From positions 992,001 through 1,056,000 of the forward strand of contig OZ037917.1 of the NCBI GenBank assembly GCA_964035575.1: a stretch of 64,000 bases of DNA. The letters are read 5' to 3'. The DNA comes from Rhynchopus sp. YZ270_cl-10 (Eukaryota > Euglenozoa > Diplonemea > Diplonemida > Diplonemidae). Within the stretch, counting starts at the first letter, position 1. Every line of letters begins with the position of its first letter. The position numbers and the translations under genes are program-made. The notes below the pieces were generated by a model. The model was not told the origin of the DNA. It ran no database searches and saw only the letters and a list, made by a program, of their open reading frames with translations. Shown piece after piece: positions 45,601 to 60,600 of this stretch.

Positions 45601-48600
45601 AGACGGTGTGTTTTGTCACATACAAAACCGACGCTTCTAGACGGTTCGTTTTGTCACATACAAAACCGACGCTTCTAGACGGTGCGTTTTGTCACATACA
45701 AAACCGACGCTTCTAGACGGTGCGTTTTGTCACATACAAAACCGACGCTTTTAGACGGTGTGTTTTGTCACATACAAAACCGACGCTTCTAGACGGTGCG
45801 TTTTGTCACGTACAAAACCGACGCTTCTAGACGGTTCGTTTTGTCACATACAAAACCGACGCTTCTAGACGGTGTGTTTTGTCACATACAAAACCGACGC
45901 TTTTAGACGGTGCGTTTTGTCACGTACAAAACCGACGCTTCTAGACGGTTCGTTTTGTCACATACAAAACCGACGCTTCTAGACGGTGTGTTTTGTCACA
46001 TACAAAACCGACGCTTTTAGACGGTGCGTTTTGTCACATACAAAACCGACGCTTCTAGACGGTTCGTTTTGTCACATACAAAACCGACGCTTCTAGACGG
46101 TGCGTTTTGTCACATACAAAACCGACGCTTCTAGACGGTGCGTTTTGTAGCATACAAAACCGACGCTTCTAGACGGTTCGTTTTGTCACATACAAAACCG
46201 ACGCTTTTAGACGGTTCGTTTCGTCACATACAAAACCGACGCTTCTAGACGGTGCGTTTTGTCACATACAAAACCGACGCTTCTAGACGGTGCGTTTTGT
46301 AGCATACAAAACCGACGCTTCTAGACGGTTCGTTTTGTCACATACAAAACCGACGCTTTTAGACGGTGCGTTTTGTCACATACAAAACCGACGCTTCTAG
46401 ACGGTTCGTTTTGTCACATACAAAACCGACGCTTCTAGACGGTGCGTTTTGTCACATACAAAACCGACGCTTCTAGACGGTGCGTTTTGTAGCATACAAA
46501 ACCGACGCTTCTAGACGGTTCGTTTTGTCACATACAAAACCGACGCTTCTAGACGGTGCGTTTTGTCACATACAAAACCGACGCTTCTAGACGGTTCGTT
46601 TTGTCACATACAAAACCGACGCTTCTAGACGGTGCGTTTTGTAGCATACAAAACCGACGCTTCTAGACGGTTCGTTTTGTCACATACAAAACCGACGCTT
46701 CTAGACGGTGCGTTTTGTAGCATACAAAACCGACGCTTTTAGACGGTCCGTTTTGTCACATACAAAACCGACGCTTCTAGACGGTTCGTTTTGTAGCATA
46801 CAAAACCGACGCTTTTAGACGGTTCGTTTTGTAGCATACAAAACCGACGCTTTTAGACGGTTCGTTTGTCACATACAAAACCGACGCTTCTAGACGGTGC
46901 GTTTTGTAGCATACAAAACCGACGCTTTTAGACGGTTCGTTTGTCACATACAAAACCGACGCTTCTAGACGGTTCGTTTGTCACATACAAAACCGACGCT
47001 TCTAGACGGTTCGTTTTGTCACATACAAAACCGACGCTTCTAGACGGTGCGTTTTGTAGCATACAAAACCGACGCTTCTAGACGGTTCGTTTTGTCACAT
47101 ACAAAACCGACGCTTTTAGACGGTGCGTTTTGTCACATACAAAACCGACGCTTTTAGACGGTGCGTTTTGTCACATACAAAACCGACGCTTCTAGACGGT
47201 TCGTTTTGTCACATACAAAACCGACGCTTCTAGACGGTGCGTTTTGTCACGTACAAAACCGACGCTTCTAGACGGTTCGTTTTGTCACATACAAAACCGA
47301 CGCTTTTAGACGGTTCGTTTGTCACATACAAAACCGACGCTTTTAGACGGTGCGTTTTGTAGCATACAAAACCGACGCTTTTAGACGGTTCGTTTGTCAC
47401 ATACAAAACCGACGCTTCTAGACGGTTCGTTTTGTCACATACAAAACCGACGCTTCTAGACGGTGCGTTTTGTCACGTACAAAACCGATGCTTCTAGACG
47501 GTTCGTTTTGTCACATACAAAACCGACGCTTTTAGACGGTTCGTTTTGTCACATACAAAACCGACGCTTCTAGACGGTGCGTTTTGTCACGTACAAAACC
47601 GACGCTTCTAGACGGTGCGTTTTGTCACATACAAAACCGACGCTTTTAGACGGTTCGTTTGTCACATACAAAACCGACGCTTCTAGACGGTGCGTTTTGT
47701 CACGTACAAAACCGACGCTTCTAGACGGTGCGTTTTGTCACATACAAAACCGACGCTTCTAGACGGTGTGTTTTGTCACATACAAAACCGACGCTTCTAG
47801 ACGGTGCGTTTTGTCACGTACAAAACCGACGCTTCTAGACGGTGCGTTTTGTCACATACAAAACCGACGCTTCTAGACGGTGTGTTTTGTCACATACAAA
47901 ACCGACGCTTCTAGACGGTGCGTTTTGTCACATACAAAACCGACGCTTTTAGACGGTTCGTTTGTCACATACAAAACCGACGCTTCTAGACGGTGCGTTT
48001 TGTCACGTACAAAACCGACGCTTCTAGACGGTGCGTTTTGTCACATACAAAACCGACGCTTTTAGACGGTGTGTTTTGTCACATACAAAACCGACGCTTC
48101 TAGACGGTGCGTTTTGTCACGTACAAAACCGACGCTTCTAGACGGTTCGTTTTGTCACATACAAAACCGACGCTTCTAGACGGTGTGTTTTGTCACATAC
48201 AAAACCGACGCTTTTAGACGGTGCGTTTTGTCACGTACAAAACCGACGCTTCTAGACGGTTCGTTTTGTCACATACAAAACCGACGCTTCTAGACGGTGT
48301 GTTTTGTCACATACAAAACCGACGCTTTTAGACGGTGCGTTTTGTCACATACAAAACCGACGCTTCTAGACGGTTCGTTTTGTCACATACAAAACCGACG
48401 CTTCTAGACGGTGCGTTTTGTCACATACAAAACCGACGCTTCTAGACGGTGCGTTTTGTAGCATACAAAACCGACGCTTCTAGACGGTTCGTTTTGTCAC
48501 ATACAAAACCGACGCTTTTAGACGGTTCGTTTCGTCACATACAAAACCGACGCTTCTAGACGGTGCGTTTTGTCACATACAAAACCGACGCTTCTAGACG

Positions 48601-51600
48601 GTTCGTTTCGTCACATACAAAACCGACGCTTCTAGACGGTGCGTTTTGTCACATACAAAACCGACGCTTTTAGACGGTGCGTTTTGTAGCATACAAAACC
48701 GACGCTTTTAGACGGTGCGTTTTGTCACATACAAAACCGACGCTTCTAGACGGTGCGTTTTGTAGCATACAAAACCGACGCTTTTAGACGGTCCGTTTTG
48801 TCACATACAAAACCGACGCTTCTAGACGGTTCGTTTTGTAGCATACAAAACCGACGCTTCTAGACGGTGCGTTTTGTCACATACAAAACCGACGCTTCTA
48901 GACGGTTCGTTTTGTAGCATACAAAACCGACGCTTTTAGACGGTTCGTTTTGTAGCATACAAAACCGACGCTTTTAGACGGTTCGTTTGTCACATACAAA
49001 ACCGACGCTTCTAGACGGTGCGTTTTGTAGCATACAAAACCGACGCTTTTAGACGGTTCGTTTGTCACATACAAAACCGACGCTTCTAGACGGTTCGTTT
49101 TGTCACATACAAAACCGACGCTTCTAGACGGTGCGTTTTGTCACGTACAAAACCGACGCTTCTAGACGGTTCGTTTTGTCACATACAAAACCGACGCTTT
49201 TAGACGGTTCGTTTGTCACATACAAAACCGACGCTTTTAGACGGTGCGTTTTGTCACATACAAAACCGACGCTTTTAGACGGTGCGTTTTGTCACATACA
49301 AAACCGACGCTTCTAGACGGTTCGTTTTGTCACATACAAAACCGACGCTTCTAGACGGTGCGTTTTGTCACGTACAAAACCGACGCTTCTAGACGGTTCG
49401 TTTTGTCACATACAAAACCGACGCTTTTAGACGGTTCGTTTGTCACATACAAAACCGACGCTTTTAGACGGTGCGTTTTGTAGCATACAAAACCGACGCT
49501 TTTAGACGGTTCGTTTGTCACATACAAAACCGACGCTTCTAGACGGTTCGTTTTGTCACATACAAAACCGACGCTTCTAGACGGTGCGTTTTGTCACGTA
49601 CAAAACCGATGCTTCTAGACGGTTCGTTTTGTCACATACAAAACCGACGCTTTTAGACGGTTCGTTTTGTCACATACAAAACCGACGCTTCTAGACGGTG
49701 CGTTTTGTCACGTACAAAACCGACGCTTCTAGACGGTGCGTTTTGTCACATACAAAACCGACGCTTTTAGACGGTTCGTTTGTCACATACAAAACCGACG
49801 CTTCTAGACGGTGCGTTTTGTCACGTACAAAACCGACGCTTCTAGACGGTGCGTTTTGTCACATACAAAACCGACGCTTCTAGACGGTGTGTTTTGTCAC
49901 ATACAAAACCGACGCTTCTAGACGGTGCGTTTTGTCACGTACAAAACCGACGCTTCTAGACGGTGCGTTTTGTCACATACAAAACCGACGCTTCTAGACG
50001 GTGTGTTTTGTCACATACAAAACCGACGCTTCTAGACGGTGCGTTTTGTCACATACAAAACCGACGCTTTTAGACGGTTCGTTTGTCACATACAAAACCG
50101 ACGCTTCTAGACGGTGCGTTTTGTCACGTACAAAACCGACGCTTCTAGACGGTGCGTTTTGTCACATACAAAACCGACGCTTCTAGACGGTGCGTTTTGT
50201 CACGTACAAAACCGACGCTTCTAGACGGTGCGTTTTGTCACATACAAAACCGACGCTTCTAGACGGTGTGTTTTGTCACATACAAAACCGACGCTTCTAG
50301 ACGGTGCGTTTTGTCACATACAAAACCGACGCTTTTAGACGGTTCGTTTGTCACATACAAAACCGACGCTTCTAGACGGTGCGTTTTGTCACGTACAAAA
50401 CCGACGCTTCTAGACGGTGCGTTTTGTCACATACAAAACCGACGCTTCTAGACGGTGCGTTTTGTCACGTACAAAACCGACGCTTCTAGACGGTGCGTTT
50501 TGTCACATACAAAACCGACGCTTTTAGACGGTTCGTTTGTCACATACAAAACCGACGCTTCTAGACGGTGCGTTTTGTCACGTACAAAACCGACGCTTCT
50601 AGACGGTGCGTTTTGTCACATACAAAACCGACGCTTCTAGACGGTGCGTTTTGTCACGTACAAAACCGACGCTTCTAGACGGTTCGTTTTGTCACATACA
50701 AAACCGACGCTTCTAGACGGTGTGTTTTGTCACATACAAAACCGACGCTTTTAGACGGTGCGTTTTGTCACGTACAAAACCGACGCTTCTAGACGGTTCG
50801 TTTTGTCACATACAAAACCGACGCTTCTAGACGGTGTGTTTTGTCACATACAAAACCGACGCTTTTAGACGGTGCGTTTTGTCACATACAAAACCGACGC
50901 TTCTAGACGGTTCGTTTTGTCACATACAAAACCGACGCTTCTAGACGGTGCGTTTTGTCACATACAAAACCGACGCTTCTAGACGGTGCGTTTTGTAGCA
51001 TACAAAACCGACGCTTCTAGACGGTTCGTTTTGTCACATACAAAACCGACGCTTTTAGACGGTTCGTTTCGTCACATACAAAACCGACGCTTCTAGACGG
51101 TGCGTTTTGTCACATACAAAACCGACGCTTCTAGACGGTTCGTTTCGTCACATACAAAACCGACGCTTCTAGACGGTGCGTTTTGTCACATACAAAACCG
51201 ACGCTTTTAGACGGTGCGTTTTGTAGCATACAAAACCGACGCTTTTAGACGGTGCGTTTTGTCACATACAAAACCGACGCTTCTAGACGGTGCGTTTTGT
51301 AGCATACAAAACCGACGCTTTTAGACGGTCCGTTTTGTCACATACAAAACCGACGCTTCTAGACGGTTCGTTTTGTAGCATACAAAACCGACGCTTCTAG
51401 ACGGTGCGTTTTGTCACATACAAAACCGACGCTTCTAGACGGTTCGTTTTGTAGCATACAAAACCGACGCTTTTAGACGGTTCGTTTTGTAGCATACAAA
51501 ACCGACGCTTTTAGACGGTTCGTTTGTCACATACAAAACCGACGCTTCTAGACGGTGCGTTTTGTAGCATACAAAACCGACGCTTTTAGACGGTTCGTTT

Positions 51601-54600
51601 GTCACATACAAAACCGACGCTTCTAGACGGTTCGTTTTGTCACATACAAAACCGACGCTTCTAGACGGTGCGTTTTGTCACGTACAAAACCGACGCTTCT
51701 AGACGGTTCGTTTTGTCACATACAAAACCGACGCTTTTAGACGGTTCGTTTGTCACATACAAAACCGACGCTTTTAGACGGTGCGTTTTGTAGCATACAA
51801 AACCGACGCTTTTAGACGGTTCGTTTGTCACATACAAAACCGACGCTTCTAGACGGTTCGTTTTGTCACATACAAAACCGACGCTTCTAGACGGTGCGTT
51901 TTGTCACGTACAAAACCGATGCTTCTAGACGGTTCGTTTTGTCACATACAAAACCGACGCTTTTAGACGGTTCGTTTTGTCACATACAAAACCGACGCTT
52001 CTAGACGGTGCGTTTTGTCACGTACAAAACCGACGCTTCTAGACGGTGCGTTTTGTCACATACAAAACCGACGCTTTTAGACGGTTCGTTTGTCACATAC
52101 AAAACCGACGCTTCTAGACGGTGCGTTTTGTCACGTACAAAACCGACGCTTCTAGACGGTGCGTTTTGTAGCATACAAAACCGACGCTTTTAGACGGTTC
52201 GTTTGTCACATACAAAACCGACGCTTCTAGACGGTTCGTTTTGTCACATACAAAACCGACGCTTCTAGACGGTTCGTTTGTCACATACAAAACCGACGCT
52301 TCTAGACGGTTCGTTTTGTCACATACAAAACCGACGCTTCTAGACGGTTCGTTTTGTCACATACAAAACCGACGCTTCTAGACGGTGCGTTTTGTCACAT
52401 ACAAAACCGACGCTTCTAGACGGTTCGTTTTGTCACATACAAAACCGACGCTTTTAGACGGTTCGTTTGTCACATACAAAACCGACGCTTCTAGACGGTG
52501 CGTTTTGTCACGTACAAAACCGACGCTTCTAGACGGTGCGTTTTGTCACATACAAAACCGACGCTTTTAGACGGTTCGTTTGTCACATACAAAACCGACG
52601 CTTCTAGACGGTTCGTTTTGTCACATACAAAACCGACGCTTCTAGACGGTGCGTTTTGTCACATACAAAACCGACGCTTCTAGACGGTGCGTTTTGTCAC
52701 ATACAAAACCGACGCTTTTAGACGGTGTGTTTTGTCACATACAAAACCGACGCTTCTAGACGGTGCGTTTTGTCACGTACAAAACCGACGCTTCTAGACG
52801 GTTCGTTTTGTCACATACAAAACCGACGCTTCTAGACGGTGTGTTTTGTCACATACAAAACCGACGCTTTTAGACGGTGCGTTTTGTCACGTACAAAACC
52901 GACGCTTCTAGACGGTTCGTTTTGTCACATACAAAACCGACGCTTCTAGACGGTGTGTTTTGTCACATACAAAACCGACGCTTTTAGACGGTGCGTTTTG
53001 TCACATACAAAACCGACGCTTCTAGACGGTTCGTTTTGTCACATACAAAACCGACGCTTCTAGACGGTGCGTTTTGTCACATACAAAACCGACGCTTCTA
53101 GACGGTGCGTTTTGTAGCATACAAAACCGACGCTTCTAGACGGTTCGTTTTGTCACATACAAAACCGACGCTTTTAGACGGTTCGTTTCGTCACATACAA
53201 AACCGACGCTTCTAGACGGTGCGTTTTGTAGCATACAAAACCGACGCTTCTAGACGGTTCGTTTTGTCACATACAAAACCGACGCTTTTAGACGGTGCGT
53301 TTTGTCACATACAAAACCGACGCTTCTAGACGGTTCGTTTTGTCACATACAAAACCGACGCTTCTAGACGGTGCGTTTTGTCACATACAAAACCGACGCT
53401 TCTAGACGGTGCGTTTTGTAGCATACAAAACCGACGCTTCTAGACGGTTCGTTTTGTCACATACAAAACCGACGCTTCTAGACGGTGCGTTTTGTCACAT
53501 ACAAAACCGACGCTTCTAGACGGTTCGTTTTGTCACATACAAAACCGACGCTTCTAGACGGTGCGTTTTGTAGCATACAAAACCGACGCTTCTAGACGGT
53601 TCGTTTTGTCACATACAAAACCGACGCTTCTAGACGGTGCGTTTTGTAGCATACAAAACCGACGCTTTTAGACGGTCCGTTTTGTCACATACAAAACCGA
53701 CGCTTCTAGACGGTTCGTTTTGTAGCATACAAAACCGACGCTTTTAGACGGTTCGTTTTGTAGCATACAAAACCGACGCTTTTAGACGGTTCGTTTGTCA
53801 CATACAAAACCGACGCTTCTAGACGGTGCGTTTTGTAGCATACAAAACCGACGCTTTTAGACGGTTCGTTTGTCACATACAAAACCGACGCTTCTAGACG
53901 GTTCGTTTGTCACATACAAAACCGACGCTTCTAGACGGTTCGTTTTGTCACATACAAAACCGACGCTTCTAGACGGTGCGTTTTGTAGCATACAAAACCG
54001 ACGCTTCTAGACGGTTCGTTTTGTCACATACAAAACCGACGCTTTTAGACGGTGCGTTTTGTCACATACAAAACCGACGCTTTTAGACGGTGCGTTTTGT
54101 CACATACAAAACCGACGCTTCTAGACGGTTCGTTTTGTCACATACAAAACCGACGCTTCTAGACGGTGCGTTTTGTCACATACAAAACCGACGCTTCTAG
54201 ACGGTTCGTTTTGTCACATACAAAACCGACGCTTCTAGACGGTTCGTTTTGTCACATACAAAACCGACGCTTCTAGACGGTGCGTTTTGTCACATACAAA
54301 ACCGACGCTTTTAGACGGTTCGTTTTGTCACATACAAAACCGACGCTTCTAGACGGTGCGTTTTGTAGCATACAAAACCGACGCTTTTAGACGGTGCGTT
54401 TTGTCACATACAAAACCGACGCTTCTAGACGGTTCGTTTTGTCACATACAAAACCGACGCTTTTAGACGGTGCGTTTTGTCACATACAAAACCGACGCTT
54501 CTAGACGGTTCGTTTTGTCACATACAAAACCGACGCTTCTAGACGGTGCGTTTTGTCACATACAAAACCGACGCTTCTAGACGGTGCGTTTTGTAGCATA

Positions 54601-57600
54601 CAAAACCGACGCTTCTAGACGGTTCGTTTTGTCACATACAAAACCGACGCTTTTAGACGGTGCGTTTTGTCACATACAAAACCGACGCTTCTAGACGGTG
54701 CGTTTTGTAGCATACAAAACCGACGCTTCTAGACGGTTCGTTTTGTCACATACAAAACCGACGCTTTTAGACGGTGCGTTTTGTCACATACAAAACCGAC
54801 GCTTTTAGACGGTGCGTTTTGTCACATACAAAACCGACGCTTCTAGACGGTGCGTTTTGTAGCATACAAAACCGACGCTTCTAGACGGTTCGTTTTGTCA
54901 CATACAAAACCGACGCTTTTAGACGGTGCGTTTTGTCACATACAAAACCGACGCTTCTAGACGGTGCGTTTTGTCACATACAAAACCGACGCTTCTAGAC
55001 GGTGCGTTTTGTCACATACAAAACCGACGCTTTTAGACGGTGCGTTTTGTAGCATACAAAACCGACGCTTTTAGACGGTGCGTTTTGTCACATACAAAAC
55101 CGACGCTTCTAGACGGTGCGTTTTGTAGCATACAAAACCGACGCTTTTAGACGGTCCGTTTTGTCACATACAAAACCGACGCTTCTAGACGGTTCGTTTT
55201 GTAGCATACAAAACCGACGCTTCTAGACGGTGCGTTTTGTCACATACAAAACCGACGCTTCTAGACGGTTCGTTTTGTAGCATACAAAACCGACGCTTTT
55301 AGACGGTTCGTTTTGTAGCATACAAAACCGACGCTTTTAGACGGTTCGTTTGTCACATACAAAACCGACGCTTCTAGACGGTGCGTTTTGTAGCATACAA
55401 AACCGACGCTTTTAGACGGTTCGTTTGTCACATACAAAACCGACGCTTCTAGACGGTTCGTTTTGTCACATACAAAACCGACGCTTCTAGACGGTGCGTT
55501 TTGTCACGTACAAAACCGACGCTTCTAGACGGTTCGTTTTGTCACATACAAAACCGACGCTTTTAGACGGTTCGTTTGTCACATACAAAACCGACGCTTT
55601 TAGACGGTGCGTTTTGTAGCATACAAAACCGACGCTTTTAGACGGTTCGTTTGTCACATACAAAACCGACGCTTCTAGACGGTTCGTTTTGTCACATACA
55701 AAACCGACGCTTCTAGACGGTGCGTTTTGTCACGTACAAAACCGATGCTTCTAGACGGTTCGTTTTGTCACATACAAAACCGACGCTTTTAGACGGTTCG
55801 TTTTGTCACATACAAAACCGACGCTTCTAGACGGTGCGTTTTGTCACGTACAAAACCGACGCTTCTAGACGGTGCGTTTTGTCACATACAAAACCGACGC
55901 TTTTAGACGGTTCGTTTGTCACATACAAAACCGACGCTTCTAGACGGTGCGTTTTGTCACGTACAAAACCGACGCTTCTAGACGGTGCGTTTTGTCACAT
56001 ACAAAACCGACGCTTCTAGACGGTGCGTTTTGTAGCATACAAAACCGACGCTTTTAGACGGTTCGTTTGTCACATACAAAACCGACGCTTCTAGACGGTT
56101 CGTTTTGTCACATACAAAACCGACGCTTCTAGACGGTTCGTTTGTCACATACAAAACCGACGCTTCTAGACGGTTCGTTTTGTCACATACAAAACCGACG
56201 CTTCTAGACGGTTCGTTTTGTCACATACAAAACCGACGCTTCTAGACGGTGCGTTTTGTCACGTACAAAACCGACGCTTCTAGACGGTTCGTTTTGTCAC
56301 ATACAAAACCGACGCTTTTAGACGGTTCGTTTGTCACATACAAAACCGACGCTTTTAGACGGTGCGTTTTGTAGCATACAAAACCGACGCTTTTAGACGG
56401 TTCGTTTGTCACATACAAAACCGACGCTTCTAGACGGTTCGTTTTGTCACATACAAAACCGACGCTTCTAGACGGTGCGTTTTGTCACGTACAAAACCGA
56501 TGCTTCTAGACGGTTCGTTTTGTCACATACAAAACCGACGCTTTTAGACGGTTCGTTTTGTCACATACAAAACCGACGCTTCTAGACGGTGCGTTTTGTC
56601 ACGTACAAAACCGACGCTTCTAGACGGTGCGTTTTGTCACATACAAAACCGACGCTTTTAGACGGTTCGTTTGTCACATACAAAACCGACGCTTCTAGAC
56701 GGTGCGTTTTGTCACGTACAAAACCGACGCTTCTAGACGGTGCGTTTTGTCACATACAAAACCGACGCTTCTAGACGGTGTGTTTTGTCACATACAAAAC
56801 CGACGCTTCTAGACGGTTCGTTTTGTCACATACAAAACCGACGCTTCTAGACGGTGCGTTTTGTCACATACAAAACCGACGCTTCTAGACGGTGCGTTTT
56901 GTCACATACAAAACCGACGCTTTTAGACGGTGTGTTTTGTCACATACAAAACCGACGCTTCTAGACGGTGCGTTTTGTCACGTACAAAACCGACGCTTCT
57001 AGACGGTTCGTTTTGTCACATACAAAACCGACGCTTCTAGACGGTGTGTTTTGTCACATACAAAACCGACGCTTTTAGACGGTGCGTTTTGTCACGTACA
57101 AAACCGACGCTTCTAGACGGTTCGTTTTGTCACATACAAAACCGACGCTTCTAGACGGTGCGTTTTGTAGCATACAAAACCGACGCTTCTAGACGGTTCG
57201 TTTTGTCACATACAAAACCGACGCTTTTAGACGGTTCGTTTCGTCACATACAAAACCGACGCTTCTAGACGGTGCGTTTTGTCACATACAAAACCGACGC
57301 TTCTAGACGGTGCGTTTTGTAGCATACAAAACCGACGCTTCTAGACGGTTCGTTTTGTCACATACAAAACCGACGCTTCTAGACGGTGCGTTTTGTCACA
57401 TACAAAACCGACGCTTCTAGACGGTGCGTTTTGTAGCATACAAAACCGACGCTTCTAGACGGTTCGTTTTGTCACATACAAAACCGACGCTTCTAGACGG
57501 TGCGTTTTGTCACATACAAAACCGACGCTTCTAGACGGTTCGTTTTGTCACATACAAAACCGACGCTTCTAGACGGTGCGTTTTGTAGCATACAAAACCG

Positions 57601-60600
57601 ACGCTTCTAGACGGTTCGTTTTGTCACATACAAAACCGACGCTTCTAGACGGTGCGTTTTGTAGCATACAAAACCGACGCTTTTAGACGGTCCGTTTTGT
57701 CACATACAAAACCGACGCTTCTAGACGGTTCGTTTTGTAGCATACAAAACCGACGCTTTTAGACGGTTCGTTTTGTAGCATACAAAACCGACGCTTTTAG
57801 ACGGTTCGTTTGTCACATACAAAACCGACGCTTCTAGACGGTGCGTTTTGTAGCATACAAAACCGACGCTTTTAGACGGTTCGTTTGTCACATACAAAAC
57901 CGACGCTTCTAGACGGTTCGTTTGTCACATACAAAACCGACGCTTCTAGACGGTTCGTTTTGTCACATACAAAACCGACGCTTCTAGACGGTGCGTTTTG
58001 TAGCATACAAAACCGACGCTTCTAGACGGTTCGTTTTGTCACATACAAAACCGACGCTTTTAGACGGTGCGTTTTGTCACATACAAAACCGACGCTTTTA
58101 GACGGTGCGTTTTGTCACATACAAAACCGACGCTTCTAGACGGTTCGTTTTGTCACATACAAAACCGACGCTTCTAGACGGTTCGTTTTGTCACATACAA
58201 AACCGACGCTTCTAGACGGTGCGTTTTGTCACATACAAAACCGACGCTTTTAGACGGTTCGTTTTGTCACATACAAAACCGACGCTTCTAGACGGTGCGT
58301 TTTGTAGCATACAAAACCGACGCTTTTAGACGGTGCGTTTTGTCACATACAAAACCGACGCTTCTAGACGGTTCGTTTTGTCACATACAAAACCGACGCT
58401 TCTAGACGGTGCGTTTTGTCACATACAAAACCGACGCTTCTAGACGGTGCGTTTTGTAGCATACAAAACCGACGCTTCTAGACGGTTCGTTTTGTCACAT
58501 ACAAAACCGACGCTTTTAGACGGTGCGTTTTGTCACATACAAAACCGACGCTTCTAGACGGTTCGTTTTGTCACATACAAAACCGACGCTTTTAGACGGT
58601 GCGTTTTGTCACATACAAAACCGACGCTTCTAGACGGTTCGTTTTGTCACATACAAAACCGACGCTTCTAGACGGTGCGTTTTGTCACATACAAAACCGA
58701 CGCTTCTAGACGGTGCGTTTTGTAGCATACAAAACCGACGCTTCTAGACGGTTCGTTTTGTCACATACAAAACCGACGCTTTTAGACGGTGCGTTTTGTC
58801 ACATACAAAACCGACGCTTCTAGACGGTGCGTTTTGTAGCATACAAAACCGACGCTTCTAGACGGTTCGTTTTGTCACATACAAAACCGACGCTTTTAGA
58901 CGGTGCGTTTTGTCACATACAAAACCGACGCTTTTAGACGGTGCGTTTTGTCACATACAAAACCGACGCTTCTAGACGGTGCGTTTTGTAGCATACAAAA
59001 CCGACGCTTCTAGACGGTTCGTTTTGTCACATACAAAACCGACGCTTTTAGACGGTTCGTTTGTCACATACAAAACCGACGCTTTTAGACGGTGCGTTTT
59101 GTAGCATACAAAACCGACGCTTTTAGACGGTTCGTTTGTCACATACAAAACCGACGCTTCTAGACGGTTCGTTTTGTCACATACAAAACCGACGCTTCTA
59201 GACGGTGCGTTTTGTCACGTACAAAACCGATGCTTCTAGACGGTTCGTTTTGTCACATACAAAACCGACGCTTTTAGACGGTTCGTTTTGTCACATACAA
59301 AACCGACGCTTCTAGACGGTGCGTTTTGTCACGTACAAAACCGACGCTTCTAGACGGTGCGTTTTGTCACATACAAAACCGACGCTTTTAGACGGTTCGT
59401 TTGTCACATACAAAACCGACGCTTCTAGACGGTGCGTTTTGTCACGTACAAAACCGACGCTTCTAGACGGTGCGTTTTGTCACATACAAAACCGACGCTT
59501 TTAGACGGTGCGTTTGTCACATACAAAACCGACGCTTCTAGACGGTTCGTTTTGTCACATACAAAACCGACGCTTCTAGACGGTTCGTTTGTCACATACA
59601 AAACCGACGCTTCTAGACGGTTCGTTTTGTCACATACAAAACCGACGCTTCTAGACGGTTCGTTTTGTCACATACAAAACCGACGCTTCTAGACGGTGCG
59701 TTTTGTCACGTACAAAACCGACGCTTCTAGACGGTTCGTTTTGTCACATACAAAACCGACGCTTTTAGACGGTTCGTTTGTCACATACAAAACCGACGCT
59801 TTTAGACGGTGCGTTTTGTAGCATACAAAACCGACGCTTTTAGACGGTTCGTTTGTCACATACAAAACCGACGCTTCTAGACGGTTCGTTTTGTCACATA
59901 CAAAACCGACGCTTCTAGACGGTGCGTTTTGTCACGTACAAAACCGATGCTTCTAGACGGTTCGTTTTGTCACATACAAAACCGACGCTTTTAGACGGTT
60001 CGTTTTGTCACATACAAAACCGACGCTTCTAGACGGTGCGTTTTGTCACGTACAAAACCGACGCTTCTAGACGGTGCGTTTTGTCACATACAAAACCGAC
60101 GCTTTTAGACGGTTCGTTTGTCACATACAAAACCGACGCTTCTAGACGGTGCGTTTTGTCACGTACAAAACCGACGCTTCTAGACGGTGCGTTTTGTCAC
60201 ATACAAAACCGACGCTTCTAGACGGTGTGTTTTGTCACATACAAAACCGACGCTTCTAGACGGTTCGTTTTGTCACATACAAAACCGACGCTTCTAGACG
60301 GTGCGTTTTGTCACATACAAAACCGACGCTTCTAGACGGTGCGTTTTGTCACATACAAAACCGACGCTTTTAGACGGTGTGTTTTGTCACATACAAAACC
60401 GACGCTTCTAGACGGTGCGTTTTGTCACGTACAAAACCGACGCTTCTAGACGGTTCGTTTTGTCACATACAAAACCGACGCTTCTAGACGGTGTGTTTTG
60501 TCACATACAAAACCGACGCTTTTAGACGGTGCGTTTTGTCACGTACAAAACCGACGCTTCTAGACGGTTCGTTTTGTCACATACAAAACCGACGCTTCTA